From the NCBI RefSeq assembly GCF_031312595.1, contig NZ_CP133592.1, positions 1,550,001-1,614,000 of the forward strand: DNA of 64,000 bases, in the 5' to 3' direction. Below are positions 34,373 through 43,020 of this stretch, piece after piece (position 1 is the stretch's first letter; each line of letters begins with the position of its first letter). The position numbers and the translations under genes are program-made. The notes beneath the pieces are model-generated. The model ran no database searches, was not told the origin of the DNA, and worked only from the letters and a program-made list of their open reading frames with translations. The stretch is from Methanolobus sediminis (GTDB lineage: Archaea; Halobacteriota; Methanosarcinia; Methanosarcinales; Methanosarcinaceae).

Positions 34373-35287
34373 ATGAAAAAATATTTTTTCCTGACATTGA
34401 TCCTCTTAAGTATCATACTTTTCGCATCAGGTTGTGTAGGTGATCTTGTGCCCGTTGGTGAAAATACCACTCAGAATCTGTCTGCTTATGGGTTTGAAGT
34501 TTTCCTCAACAACAGTTATGACAATGGAACTTTTATTCCAACTCATACTTTTTATCTTTCAAGTAACGGTTCCGCAAAGGTAGTATCTATCCTTGAGAAT
34601 CAATCGGTCATAAAAATAATTCCACTGGAAGACCTCAGTAATCAGAATAGTGATATCGTAAGTGATGTCGTGGTACTTGGAGATATTTCCAATAATACTA
34701 ATGCCACACCGGAAAACTTTGAGTATTTCGCTTCCATGAGCTCGCCTTCCTATATTAATTACACAATTTCAGATGATGTGATCAGAGGGCAGAAATACGT
34801 ATACATCAACTTTGAAGAGCCAGTGACAGGATTTGTAGCTTATACGATGAACACTGCTCTTGGTCAGGATTTTGTATATATCACAACACCTCCGTCAGTT
34901 GTCCGTTATGTTCTTCCAGCGGGCTATACTACCGGCAATTCCCTGATCGGAAAAGCGAACCCTGAACCAAATGAGATCTACTATGATTCGAATGGAAGGG
35001 AGAATCTTGTCTGGACCAATGAAGTTACAACAAGCAGTTTTCTGAGCTTGCTTGGCCAGTATTCATCAGGGAATGATACATCTGTTGAACCTATCCCAAA
35101 GCTTATCAGTGTGAAGTTCTACACGAAAGATGCTCCAAGGGATCTGACAATAGCTGCTGCTGTACTGGGATTTGTCGCCCTTTCGGTTTATTTAAGATTC
35201 AGGAATGAAAGGAAGAAACTGGAAAAAATACGCAATGAATTTGAAAGCCAGTTATATTCCAAAAAGAAAGGCAATGGTAAGAATTGA
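34373..35287 (+). CDS. DUF5803-type lipoprotein
   Basis: The 304-residue protein has a lipoprotein signal: KKYFFLTLILLSIILFASGC with the lipobox cysteine at residue 21. The body is extracellular and beta-rich with many Asn-X-Ser/Thr sites (possible N-glycosylation). A single membrane helix near the C-terminus (LTIAAAVLGFVALSVYLRF) and a basic coiled tail (RNERKKLEKIRNEFES) follow, so it is held at both ends. It resembles DUF5803 proteins of archaea; function unknown. ttggtgta precedes the ATG. Confidence 0.75.
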   Translation: MKKYFFLTLILLSIILFASGCVGDLVPVGENTTQNLSAYGFEVFLNNSYDNGTFIPTHTFYLSSNGSAKVVSILENQSVIKIIPLEDLSNQNSDIVSDVVVLGDISNNTNATPENFEYFASMSSPSYINYTISDDVIRGQKYVYINFEEPVTGFVAYTMNTALGQDFVYITTPPSVVRYVLPAGYTTGNSLIGKANPEPNEIYYDSNGRENLVWTNEVTTSSFLSLLGQYSSGNDTSVEPIPKLISVKFYTKDAPRDLTIAAAVLGFVALSVYLRFRNERKKLEKIRNEFESQLYSKKKGNGKN

Positions 35288-35333
35288 GGGTATGTGAATT
35301 GTAATCCTCGATTCGGTTTATTTTCAACAATAC

Positions 35334-36083
35334 TTATTTTTCAGGGAACTCAAATGTCATGCCATCATACCCAAGTGGATACTCCTTGATGGCTTCCTCA
35401 TGTGGAGCAAAAAAGTGACTCAGGTGAGTGAATATGACTTCCTTTGCTTTTATCTCGTTTGCAAGGTCAAAAGCTTCTACTGTATTCATATGCTTTTTGA
35501 CTTCGACTGTCGGAGGCACAATCGCATCTGCAATAAGAAGATCGGGTTCCATTATAAGATCGATACTCTTTTGAGGAATCTCTCTCTGGGTGTCTCCTGT
35601 AATGACAACTTTCGTGTCGCCTTCCCGGATCATCACCCCAATGGATTTCTTCACCGGAGGATGTATTACTTCAAAAAGTGTGAATTCCAGTCCGATGAGA
35701 TTGAAAGGTTCGTACATTTCTCTTTCATGCTTTTTAGGATGAAGGAATTGAAGATAACCTAAAATGTATTCCAGTGTTTCAGGAAGTCCATAGACATCAA
35801 CATTGTACTGCACCCTGTGGAACTCGGCAAAACCTGCAAAGTGATCATAGTGACCATGTGTCCAGATCACTCCGTCTATGTGCCTTGTTCCTGCTTTGAG
35901 TAACTGGTACCTGAGATCCGGTCCGCTGTCAATAAGGACAGTTCCCTCAGAAGACTCCACAAGGACTGCAAATCTTGTTCTCTGGCTTTTAGTGCCTTTC
36001 AGTGCATCCTGACATGTGGGACAATTACAACCTATAACAGGGGTTCCGGTAGCGTCACCGGTTCCCAGAAGTGTTATTTTCAT
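35334..36083 (-). CDS. Metallo-beta-lactamase fold hydrolase (PhnP-like)
   Basis: The 249-residue protein has the binuclear zinc motif WTHGHYDHFAG (HxHxDH, about residues 74-84), IDSGPDLRYQLL upstream, and VITGDTQ and FTHLSHFFAP downstream. The N-terminal LLGTGDATGTPVIGCNCPTC with two to three Cys is typical of the PhnP-like group, which hydrolyses cyclic phosphodiesters. The substrate here is unknown. It starts nine bases after the AAA ATPase stop on the minus strand, so the pair is probably one operon. Confidence 0.88.
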   Translation of the reverse strand: MKITLLGTGDATGTPVIGCNCPTCQDALKGTKSQRTRFAVLVESSEGTVLIDSGPDLRYQLLKAGTRHIDGVIWTHGHYDHFAGFAEFHRVQYNVDVYGLPETLEYILGYLQFLHPKKHEREMYEPFNLIGLEFTLFEVIHPPVKKSIGVMIREGDTKVVITGDTQREIPQKSIDLIMEPDLLIADAIVPPTVEVKKHMNTVEAFDLANEIKAKEVIFTHLSHFFAPHEEAIKEYPLGYDGMTFEFPEK

Positions 36084-36092
36084 GAATTGTCC

Positions 36093-37364
36093 TTATTCTT
36101 CGTATTCGTTTGTCTTGATGACAGCTCTCTCATCAAATGCAGCCACAGCGTTGAGCATATCCTTTTGTGTAAGTTCCATTCTCTCTGTTACAAGTGCGGT
36201 GAGCACACCTTCACGGATGACCATTCTCAGGTCTGAACCACTGTATCCGTGTGTGAGTGCTGCAATCTCAGCGGTGTCAAAGTCACCTTTTATCTCTTTT
36301 GTGACAATGTCCAGGATCTTCTTACGCATGTCAACATCAGGCAGCGGGAACTTCATAATTTCATCAAAACGACGCCATGCTGCAGAGTCAAGCATCTTTG
36401 GGTGGTTGGTTGCTGCAAGGAGAAGTACTCCGTCTGTTGTAAGACTGATGTTGTCGATTGCTTTGAGAAGTGTATTCACTGCTCTTTTGAGTGCTGCGTG
36501 TTCATCGGAAGAACGTGTCTTTGCAACGAAATCGAATTCATCAATAAAAAGGATGCATGGACTTAGCTTCTTTGCCAGGTTGAATACCCTGTCAATGTTC
36601 TTTGCTGTCTCTCCAAGGTACTGGTCGGTTATCATAGAAAGCCTGACTTCAACGAAAGGAATAGCAAGGTGCTCTGACATTGCCTTGGCAAGTGAGGTCT
36701 TTCCGGTACCAGGCGGGCCAACCATGAGGATCTTTCCCACATCATAGAGTCCGATATGTTTCAGGTAATCACGATACTGGATGGCCTTAACGATCTTCTT
36801 AGTTTCCTCTTCCTGCTCATGTGTCAGGACAAAATCCTTCATTGTCTGGCGGATGTCCTCCGGGGCGCTGATCTGAGCCAGTTTGAGCATGTCAGATCCG
36901 CCTTCCTCTTTCTCTATATCAGCTATGAGGGATTCGATCCATTCCCTGTCAACCTCTTTTGGCCTGACCTTTGATTTGGCGGTGCTGTAATCTGCTCCTT
37001 CTGTCTTTTTTTCCTCGTAGTAGAATGCTATTGCAGGGTTGTGTGAAATTCTCTCCCTTTCTTCATCCTTTTTCTGGAACCATTCGCCACCGATGTCAAG
37101 TGCTGTGATCTTAGCAGAGAATTCCTTTTCATCGATGTTGACAAAAGGAAGTGATTTCAATTTGCTGTCAATGCTCTGTTCACCGAACATTTTTTCGATA
37201 TCTTTGACTGTGACCCTGATGGGTTTTGGAACTGTTTTATGATCTCTGCTCCAGTAAAACTTGCGTATCTCCTTGGGCAGGTCACTGGCATCCATCTGTG
37301 GATATTTGTTGTATATTTGCGCTGTCAGAAGCAGTTCCACAATATCAAGGGTTGTATCGGACAT
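36093..37364 (-). CDS. AAA family ATPase, single domain
   Basis: The 423-residue protein has an N-terminal helical domain (residues 1-180, with a charged linker) and one AAA module: Walker A VGPPGTGKTSLA, pore loop region RLSMITDQYLGET, Walker B ILFIDEFDFVAKTR, sensor 1 LLLAATNHP and the arginine fingers in SAAWRRFDEI. The C-terminal lid ends with SDLRMVIREGVL. It resembles proteasome-ATPase or Cdc48-like AAA proteins but lacks the second ring. The substrate is unknown. It is followed by a metallo-hydrolase gene nine bases later. Confidence 0.85.
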   Translation of the reverse strand: MSDTTLDIVELLLTAQIYNKYPQMDASDLPKEIRKFYWSRDHKTVPKPIRVTVKDIEKMFGEQSIDSKLKSLPFVNIDEKEFSAKITALDIGGEWFQKKDEERERISHNPAIAFYYEEKKTEGADYSTAKSKVRPKEVDREWIESLIADIEKEEGGSDMLKLAQISAPEDIRQTMKDFVLTHEQEEETKKIVKAIQYRDYLKHIGLYDVGKILMVGPPGTGKTSLAKAMSEHLAIPFVEVRLSMITDQYLGETAKNIDRVFNLAKKLSPCILFIDEFDFVAKTRSSDEHAALKRAVNTLLKAIDNISLTTDGVLLLAATNHPKMLDSAAWRRFDEIMKFPLPDVDMRKKILDIVTKEIKGDFDTAEIAALTHGYSGSDLRMVIREGVLTALVTERMELTQKDMLNAVAAFDERAVIKTNEYEE

Positions 37365-37535
37365 AATAATACCTGATTAAGTCATTTTTAAAGGAAATTT
37401 CAGTATTTGGTAATCGTTGAGACATTCTATATTATACATCTTTTTAGATATATTTTTTGTATTGTCTTCCGGAATATATTTGTATTAAATATGAACATGC
37501 TTCTTTTGGAATTGCCTTTGAATTTAAAAACGAAA

Positions 37536-38042
37536 TCATACTATCCTGACAATATCCTTTGATGGGGAGTACAGTTCTCCTGCCATCAGCAATTTTTTGA
37601 TAATATCATCGAATTGCTCTTCACCTATATCCATTTTCAGAGCTTTTTCTTTCAGATCATTCCGTTTCATCTGATTGTTATTTTCCACCAGTATGCCGAT
37701 TATAAGTTCATCTGCCTTTTTCTTTTTTTGTGGTTTTCTGTTGTCTATAAGACAGGCAGTTTTCTCATCAATTTCATTTCCGAATGTCTGGTGTTTGTAA
37801 GAATATTCTTCTGCCAAAGCATCCAGCGATTTTCCTTTCGATCCGGTTCCTGATAGCTGAGCCTGTATCTGCGTTCTTATTGAGATTGCCTCTTTAAGGT
37901 CATCTGATGAAAAAAAGATACGCAGCTTTCTGGTATTCAGGGTAGCACTGCATCTCTGGCAGCGTGTTGTCTTGCTGTTATTAACTTCAATTATCTGTGC
38001 ATGCTCCCTACATTTTGTACAGATGATTACTCCGTAGGTCAT
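37536..38042 (-). CDS. DUF5817-type zinc-ribbon/winged-helix protein
   Basis: The 168-residue protein starts with a four-Cys zinc ribbon (ICTKCREH and TRCQRCSATL) followed by TRKLRIFFSSDDLKEAISIR, the pattern of DUF5817 proteins of archaea. The C-terminal part (residues 110-168) looks like a winged helix (MKRNDLKEKALKMDIGEEQF). This suggests nucleic acid binding. I use the ATG at 38042: a TATA-like atttatag on the minus strand is centred 26 bp upstream, so a leaderless transcript is expected. A longer frame upstream would run through the rimI promoter. It is divergent from rimI. Confidence 0.75.
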   Translation of the reverse strand: MTYGVIICTKCREHAQIIEVNNSKTTRCQRCSATLNTRKLRIFFSSDDLKEAISIRTQIQAQLSGTGSKGKSLDALAEEYSYKHQTFGNEIDEKTACLIDNRKPQKKKKADELIIGILVENNNQMKRNDLKEKALKMDIGEEQFDDIIKKLLMAGELYSPSKDIVRIV

Positions 38043-38124
38043 CGGCAACTTTTTAGTATGTATTCTATAAATAATAGTGCTCATAGAAAGTGAACTATAA
38101 TCCGTGCGTTCAGGTGTGCATACT

Positions 38125-38559
38125 GTGAAAGATATTGTCATTAGAAGGGCAGAGTTACCGGATATTCCGCGTGTCGTTGAGATAGAGGAGTGTTCTTTTG
38201 AGGTTCCCTGGCCTGATTTTCTTTTCAAGGCCTATCTTAACAATCCGGGATTTGTTGTCTATGAGAACGGCAGGATACTTGGTTATGCAATTGTCGGAAC
38301 CTCGGAGGACAGAACCAGGTCACATCTGCAGAGTATTGCTGTCCATAAGGACTGCCGCCGGCAGGGAATTGCTACAAAGCTGCTTGATTGGTGTATTGAC
38401 CTTGCAAAGCTCTATGGTTTTGACAGGATGACACTTGAGGTCAGGGAGAAAAATGTCGATGCACAGTTGTTCTACTCTGAGAACGGTTTTAAGGTAGAGG
38501 GCAGGATAGACGGCTACTATGTCGATGATAATGCCATTGTAATGGGCAGGGATATCTGA
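38125..38559 (+). CDS. rimI: GNAT N-acetyltransferase, RimI-like
   Basis: The 144-residue protein is a GNAT enzyme of the RimI/Naa10 type, which acetylates protein N-termini. Acetyl-CoA binding is at SIAVHKDCRRQGIATKLL (Q/RxxGxG/A), and the C-terminal NVDAQLFYSENGFKVEGR is the standard last motif of this group. The archaeal relative acts on protein alpha-amino groups widely; the real substrate is not shown. The GTG at 38125 is preceded by aggtgt; a GTG at 38104 is an alternative start. It is divergent from the DUF5817 gene with only about 80 bp in between. Confidence 0.85.
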   Translation: MKDIVIRRAELPDIPRVVEIEECSFEVPWPDFLFKAYLNNPGFVVYENGRILGYAIVGTSEDRTRSHLQSIAVHKDCRRQGIATKLLDWCIDLAKLYGFDRMTLEVREKNVDAQLFYSENGFKVEGRIDGYYVDDNAIVMGRDI

Positions 38560-38580
38560 TTCTTTTTTGTTTATTCTGAC

Positions 38581-39240
38581 CTATTTTCCAAAACGTCTCT
38601 GACGCTTCTGAAAATCCCTGATTATCCTTATTATGTCGAGTTTCCTTATGCTGCGCCAGTCCACATCGGTAAAATAATATTCTGAATAAATGGATTGCCA
38701 GATAAGGAAATCAGAAAGGTGTTTTCCGCCAGAACGGATGAAAAGGTCAGGTTCATATCTGACCGTAAGGCAGGATTCAATGTCCTTTTCACTTATCTCT
38801 GATGGTTTTATTTTTCCTTCCTTTACTTTTTGAAGTATGTCCCTTACAGCTTTTGTGACTTCTTTCCGTCCTCCAAATCCAACTGATATGTAGATCTGAA
38901 AATCCTTTCCTTTTCTTTCGGAATGAAGTTCCCCGTTCTCTCCAAAGAGCTGGTATCCGATACTTCCGGGTGCTTTTGTGAGATATTCAGTGAGCTTTGC
39001 CGTAAGTTTCTCTATCATCTGGGACCTGAGTGTCTCCTCGGTGTCAAGAACCTCAATGTAGATACTTGTCATTCTGATGCCTGTCTGTCTGCACCAGGTG
39101 ACGTAATCCTTGAGTTTCCTGAAACCTTCTGCATAGAGCAGATCAGTTTCGGAAATTACCAGGGACACATGCTCCGGTATTGGATACTTGCTGATCTGTT
39201 GCATCAGGTGTTTTTCGTAGAGAGATGTTACAAAGCTCAT
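38581..39240 (-). CDS. Degenerate cis-prenyltransferase subunit
   Basis: The protein resembles undecaprenyl diphosphate synthase: PEHVSLVISETDLLYAEGFR, WCRQTGIRMTSIYIEVLDTEE and the C-terminal EPDLFIRSGGKHLSDFLIWQ with SEYYFTDVDW. The catalytic Asp-Gly-Asn loop after the first strand is replaced by ISETDLLYA, and the TENW motif is altered, while the Arg-Ser-Gly-Gly motif is kept. This is the pattern of non-catalytic partners; heteromeric cis-prenyltransferases are known in eukaryotes and reported from Methanosarcina mazei. It would then help make the polyprenyl glycosyl carrier lipid. The start at 39240 follows a TATA-like aataatatta by about 30 bp; ATG 39285 is possible. Confidence 0.8.
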   Translation of the reverse strand: MSFVTSLYEKHLMQQISKYPIPEHVSLVISETDLLYAEGFRKLKDYVTWCRQTGIRMTSIYIEVLDTEETLRSQMIEKLTAKLTEYLTKAPGSIGYQLFGENGELHSERKGKDFQIYISVGFGGRKEVTKAVRDILQKVKEGKIKPSEISEKDIESCLTVRYEPDLFIRSGGKHLSDFLIWQSIYSEYYFTDVDWRSIRKLDIIRIIRDFQKRQRRFGK

Positions 39241-39298
39241 TGTGGGTCTGAACGCTTGTATTGTTTTTAATATTATTTTTAACATTGCTTAAAAAATC

Positions 39299-40483
39299 TT
39301 ATTTCGCAGTGGAAACTATCTTGACGACATCGCCATCATTCAGCTCGTGCTTTTCACCAAGGCGCATCTTAGTTTTTGCGTCCACTGCGTAGAGGAAACG
39401 GTCTCCTATGTCAGAGTGAACCCTGTATGCAAGGTCATGAGCATTTGACCCTTTTTTCATGAGGAATGCGTCAGGAAGCATGCGTCCGTTCTTATCGGTC
39501 CACTTGCCTTCATCCTCCACAGGATAGACGATTATAAGGTCAAGAAGGTCGAATACGGCGCTGTTAATGCACTTCTGCACGCCTGTGCCTTCGGTTTTTT
39601 GTATGAGCATGCGCACGTTCTCAAGTCCCTTTTTCTGCGCAGGGCTGAGTTCTTCTGAGAGGATGGTGAAGTCTTTATCTCCTGGCTCGTATTTGATCGC
39701 TTTTCCTTTGGATGCGGAACGCAGTGCCAGTTCAGCAGCTGCACTTGTGGGCACGACTATTTGCTCAAGCGCCAGGAGGTTTGTGATGTTCTGGGGTGGT
39801 GCTACGTCCATTTTGTTTGCAGCGATTATCATTGGTTTGCTAAGGGCACGGATTACGTCACAGAAATGAATTATGTCTTCTTCGGTCCATTTGGTGAGGT
39901 GGTTCCTGTCAAGTTTGCATTCGCTAAGTGCTTCACTAATGTGCTGCTCGCTAACTCCTGCTCCCATGAGCTGGTCTGCGAGTATGTGCTCGATGTTAAG
40001 CCCTTCTGCCTGGATCTTGCGTGAGAGTTTTGTCCAGTTCCTCATGATGATGCTGTGGATCCACATTGTGAGTTCGTGGTTGAGGAAATCGATATCCCCA
40101 AGCGGGTCATGGTCGCCGATGTCCACCGGATTGCCTTCGATATCGGTTGCACCGGAGGCGTCTATTACGTGAATGATGGCCTGTGCCTGACGTAGGTCGT
40201 CGAGGAAGGAGTTACCAAGTCCCCTTCCCTGGTGTGCGTCAGGAACCAGTCCGGCTACGTCTATGAGCTCTATTGGCACGTAACGTATGCCATCGCTGCA
40301 GTTGCCACAGCGTTTGTCACGGCTTGCGCATGGGCATTCTGCTTTTACGTAGGTGACTCCTTTGTTAGCATGGATGGTTGTGAATGGATAATTTGCAATT
40401 TCAACGTCTGCAAGTGTTGCAGCCTTGAAGAATGTGGATTTGCCTGCATTTGGCTTTCCTGCAAGTCCTATTGTCATCGACAT
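39299..40483 (-). CDS. YchF-like OBG-family GTPase/ATPase with TGS domain
   Basis: The 394-residue P-loop protein has G1 GLAGKPNAGKSTFF, G2/switch region YPFTTIHANKGV, G3 DVAGLVPDAHQGRGLG and NKMD as G4 (AANKMDVAPP). A four-Cys insert (CPCASRDKRCGNC, about residues 50-62) could bind zinc or act as a redox switch. The C-terminal TGS domain (about 315-394) ends in HELNDGDVVKIV. YchF relatives bind ribosomes and prefer ATP; the archaeal type with a Cys insert is common in methanogens. It lies just upstream of the degenerate cis-prenyltransferase gene on the minus strand. Confidence 0.9.
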   Translation of the reverse strand: MSMTIGLAGKPNAGKSTFFKAATLADVEIANYPFTTIHANKGVTYVKAECPCASRDKRCGNCSDGIRYVPIELIDVAGLVPDAHQGRGLGNSFLDDLRQAQAIIHVIDASGATDIEGNPVDIGDHDPLGDIDFLNHELTMWIHSIIMRNWTKLSRKIQAEGLNIEHILADQLMGAGVSEQHISEALSECKLDRNHLTKWTEEDIIHFCDVIRALSKPMIIAANKMDVAPPQNITNLLALEQIVVPTSAAAELALRSASKGKAIKYEPGDKDFTILSEELSPAQKKGLENVRMLIQKTEGTGVQKCINSAVFDLLDLIIVYPVEDEGKWTDKNGRMLPDAFLMKKGSNAHDLAYRVHSDIGDRFLYAVDAKTKMRLGEKHELNDGDVVKIVSTAK

Positions 40484-40611
40484 GCTTAGTAATCATTCTT
40501 GCAGCATTTAACTTTTATTGATTCCACACGTACTTTTTTAAGGATACACGCCAATCCTATTATCAACAATCTTTATATCCCAGAAAGACATTAGTGCATG
40601 AACCCCCCAAT

Positions 40612-40683
40612 GTCCCGGTAGGGTAGTGGATATCCTTGAGGCCTGCGGAGCCTTAGACTCGAGTTCGATCCTCGATCGGGACG
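40612..40683 (+). tRNA. tRNA-Arg (anticodon GCG)
   Basis: Acceptor arms gtcccgg (40612-40618) and tcgggac (40676-40682) pair, with discriminator G at 40683 and no encoded CCA. The anticodon stem gaggc/gcctt encloses ctgcgga, giving GCG at 40645-40647. The T arm is tcgag-ttcgatc-ctcga. A TATA-like ctttatatc lies about 35 bp upstream. It sits at the left border of an accessory-looking region. Confidence 0.93.
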
Positions 40684-40771
40684 CTTTTTCTCTTTATTTT
40701 GTGATGGTTGAGTCTTTACCTTTATAATAATATTCGGTTTTGTTATATAGGATTTTTAACATTTAGTAAAT

Positions 40772-41605
40772 ATGCACAATTTGAATATAGATTCTTATAT
40801 CAAAGAAGCTGAAGAAATAGAAAAGCTGTATCTGGATTTAATAGAAGCAACTGCTAGAATTGAAAAAAAATATCATTCAATTGATTCTTCCAATTCAAAA
40901 TTATTCAGTGGTATCTATGCATCCTCTATTAGTAATATATATGAGGAAGAAATTTGTGTGATTGACTCCTGTACTAAGCCTCTGCAACGTCAAATATTAA
41001 GAAAATACGAAATCTGGTATGAGATATGTAGAAGAATTGTACTTGATTACATTGGCCGTGAAGAAACAGGCAAATATGAAGCTTTTTCTAAAGAATATGT
41101 TTTAATAAAAAATTTAATTCTGCTTGGTAGCAAGGATAGAAACCAAAAAGATTTTTTGACAAATGCTTTCATAGCTAGTTTTGATACCCAGATTAATATT
41201 TTGTGTACAATTGAACCTATTATCGAATTAACCCAAAATAACTATAAAAAAGTGATTTCTGCAGATCTTCTGTATTCAGAAATTGATGGTGCAGAATTGC
41301 TTTATAATAATGATTTTATTCGGCCTGCAGGAATTATTGCTGGAATAGTTCTTGAAAGATATTTGAAAACCTTGTGTGAATTTAACGAAATAGAATTAAC
41401 TTCAAAAGACACTCTATATCCAATGGCTCAAAAACTTCGTGCATCTGAAAAAGTTCCTGATTTTGATTTAGTCATGCTAAAATCAATAGAACATCTTGGT
41501 TCTCTTAGAAATAAATGCGCTCACCCCAGAGAAGAACCTAAAAAGCAAGAAGTAAGGGAGTTAATTGACAAAACCAAAAAAATAACTTTTATGGCTTTTT
41601 ATTGA
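40772..41605 (+). CDS. HEPN-like protein (copy A, with R-X4-H motif)
   Basis: The 277-residue protein has no certain family name. The N-terminal 170 residues are helical (for example IKEAEEIEKLYLDLIEA). The C-terminal 110 residues look like a HEPN domain: a helix with AGIIAGIVLERYLKTLCE and then LGSLRNKCAHPREEP, in which Arg246 and His251 form the R-X4-H ribonuclease motif. A paralogue (43021-43824) lies 1.4 kb downstream. The gene is AT-rich compared with its neighbours. A TATA-like gttatatagg is centred 26 bp before the ATG and there is no ribosome-binding site (leaderless). An RNA-targeting role is inference. Confidence 0.7.
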   Translation: MHNLNIDSYIKEAEEIEKLYLDLIEATARIEKKYHSIDSSNSKLFSGIYASSISNIYEEEICVIDSCTKPLQRQILRKYEIWYEICRRIVLDYIGREETGKYEAFSKEYVLIKNLILLGSKDRNQKDFLTNAFIASFDTQINILCTIEPIIELTQNNYKKVISADLLYSEIDGAELLYNNDFIRPAGIIAGIVLERYLKTLCEFNEIELTSKDTLYPMAQKLRASEKVPDFDLVMLKSIEHLGSLRNKCAHPREEPKKQEVRELIDKTKKITFMAFY

Positions 41606-41700
41606 ATAGTAATTATTTTCCATTCTTATTTATCATAAGTATTTTACTTATTCACTCCCCCCAAAAGAATATCTATCTTCAACTCACAATAGATTTTACA

Positions 41701-42555
41701 ATGTTTGAGTCAATAAAGTGTCGTGTTGAGCCTTTAATTTCAACACATCTGTTTGCTGCGGAATGGAAAATAAGTGACTGGGTGTTTTATTTTCTATTAG
41801 TTCCGGCTCTGCTCATAATTATATTTGAACTTCCGGCCGGGATAAAAGAAGCGTATTTCATATTGACTCCTCCTGATATAACTGCTCACTCGTTATTCCT
41901 GTCAAACTATACGCATAGCAATCTGTCACACTTTACGGGAAATCTGGTCTCATATCTGGCAACATGTTTTTTGATATTTAATTTTGAGACCAACAAGCGC
42001 AGTTTCCGTGTGTACTCCATATTCATGTTCCTGCTGCTGCCATGGATAATATCTGCAATATCGATGTATATGTTAGGCTTTCAGGCAACATATCAGGGAT
42101 TTTCAGGAATCGTCAGCTCTATGTTTGGCTATCTGACATACGCAATCTACAAATTCCTGCATAAATTCTGTTGCAAGCACATGAATCTCACATTCCTGGC
42201 TCTGATCATCGTAATGAACCTCTTGTTAGTTCTAGGAAATATCTCTGCACAGGTCTTCCAGTATTCACTCATAATAACATTCGCTCTGATACTGGTCTAC
42301 ATGCAAAAAGAAGTCATAATAGAAGTACTCCAGAAGCACTTTGAGTTCATAGATTGGCTTGAAAAATTCCCTCCCCTGCAGAAAATATACCTGGTAATAA
42401 TAGTTTTAGCGGTCATCAACTTTATTTTTATACTTCCTGACCTTGTACCGCAGGAAGTCATGCAAAATGGAGTCTATGTAAATTCAGTTGGTCATTATAC
42501 CGGCTACTTTTTCGGGATATTTGTCCCAATAATCCTTGGGATTATATTTGACTAA
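41701..42555 (+). CDS. Rhomboid-family intramembrane serine protease
   Basis: The protein (284 residues from ATG 41701) has six or seven membrane helices. The catalytic Ser135 is in QGFSGIVSS (GxSG), the His265 partner is in the last helix motif GHYTGYFFG, and the oxyanion-region His and Asn are in HSNLSHFTGNLVSYL. All key residues thus look intact. A TTG at 41602 just at the end of the HEPN-like gene would add 33 residues; I consider it less likely. It lies directly behind HEPN-like copy A (about 95 bp). Substrate unknown; it may process a membrane partner encoded nearby. Confidence 0.8.
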   Translation: MFESIKCRVEPLISTHLFAAEWKISDWVFYFLLVPALLIIIFELPAGIKEAYFILTPPDITAHSLFLSNYTHSNLSHFTGNLVSYLATCFLIFNFETNKRSFRVYSIFMFLLLPWIISAISMYMLGFQATYQGFSGIVSSMFGYLTYAIYKFLHKFCCKHMNLTFLALIIVMNLLLVLGNISAQVFQYSLIITFALILVYMQKEVIIEVLQKHFEFIDWLEKFPPLQKIYLVIIVLAVINFIFILPDLVPQEVMQNGVYVNSVGHYTGYFFGIFVPIILGIIFD

Positions 42556-42627
42556 CTATCGTAAGTCTAAAAGTTCAACTAACTACAGCACCCGCAAATA
42601 ATCTTCTGCCAGCATCTTCTCATAATA

Positions 42628-42888
42628 TCAATTAACAAAAAGAAGCTCTTTGAGCTTCTGGACAAAACTCTCATTGGAATGGTTCTCGCACTTCTCCTTA
42701 AACTGCAAGAGAAGAGTCTGGATCCGGGCAGGAGGGCGGTTGTCGTAAAGCTGCTGCATAGCCTCAGAAATGCATGCATAGCGACATGGAGTGCAACAGT
42801 GTTCCATATCATCCTGGATCAAAGCTATGTGCCTTCGGGTTTTTTCATAGCTATGATTTTTCATATCTATCGATACGAACTCTGGCAT
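42628..42888 (-). CDS. Small Cys-rich protein of unknown function
   Basis: I do not recognise this 86-residue protein. It has a Cys cluster EHCCTPCRYACISEA around residues 30-44, which with the His residues nearby could bind zinc, and an otherwise helical, charged sequence (FKEKCENHSNESFVQKLKE). It has gaggt before the ATG and is encoded on the strand opposite to its neighbours, between the rhomboid protease and HEPN-like copy B. This region is the only gene space between the two, so it may be part of the same cassette. Confidence 0.6.
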   Translation of the reverse strand: MPEFVSIDMKNHSYEKTRRHIALIQDDMEHCCTPCRYACISEAMQQLYDNRPPARIQTLLLQFKEKCENHSNESFVQKLKELLFVN

Positions 42889-43020
42889 GTTAAAAACCTC
42901 TAATAATAAGATTGTTTTGTGTGTATTTATTTTTTGTGTATTTGATGCGCACTAACAAATACAAGTACAGTCAGGTTTCCTTCACGCTTATTTATATACG
43001 ATTTTTTCCATTCTCATATT

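Noticed and set aside
36083-36093. AAA ATPase plus metallo-hydrolase as a defence pair
   Set aside because: Both are close relatives of housekeeping families and nothing around them suggests defence; the short spacing only supports cotranscription.
42579-42812. Alternative minus-strand frame overlapping the Cys-rich small protein
   Set aside because: No ribosome-binding site, whereas the 42628-42888 frame has gaggt before its ATG.
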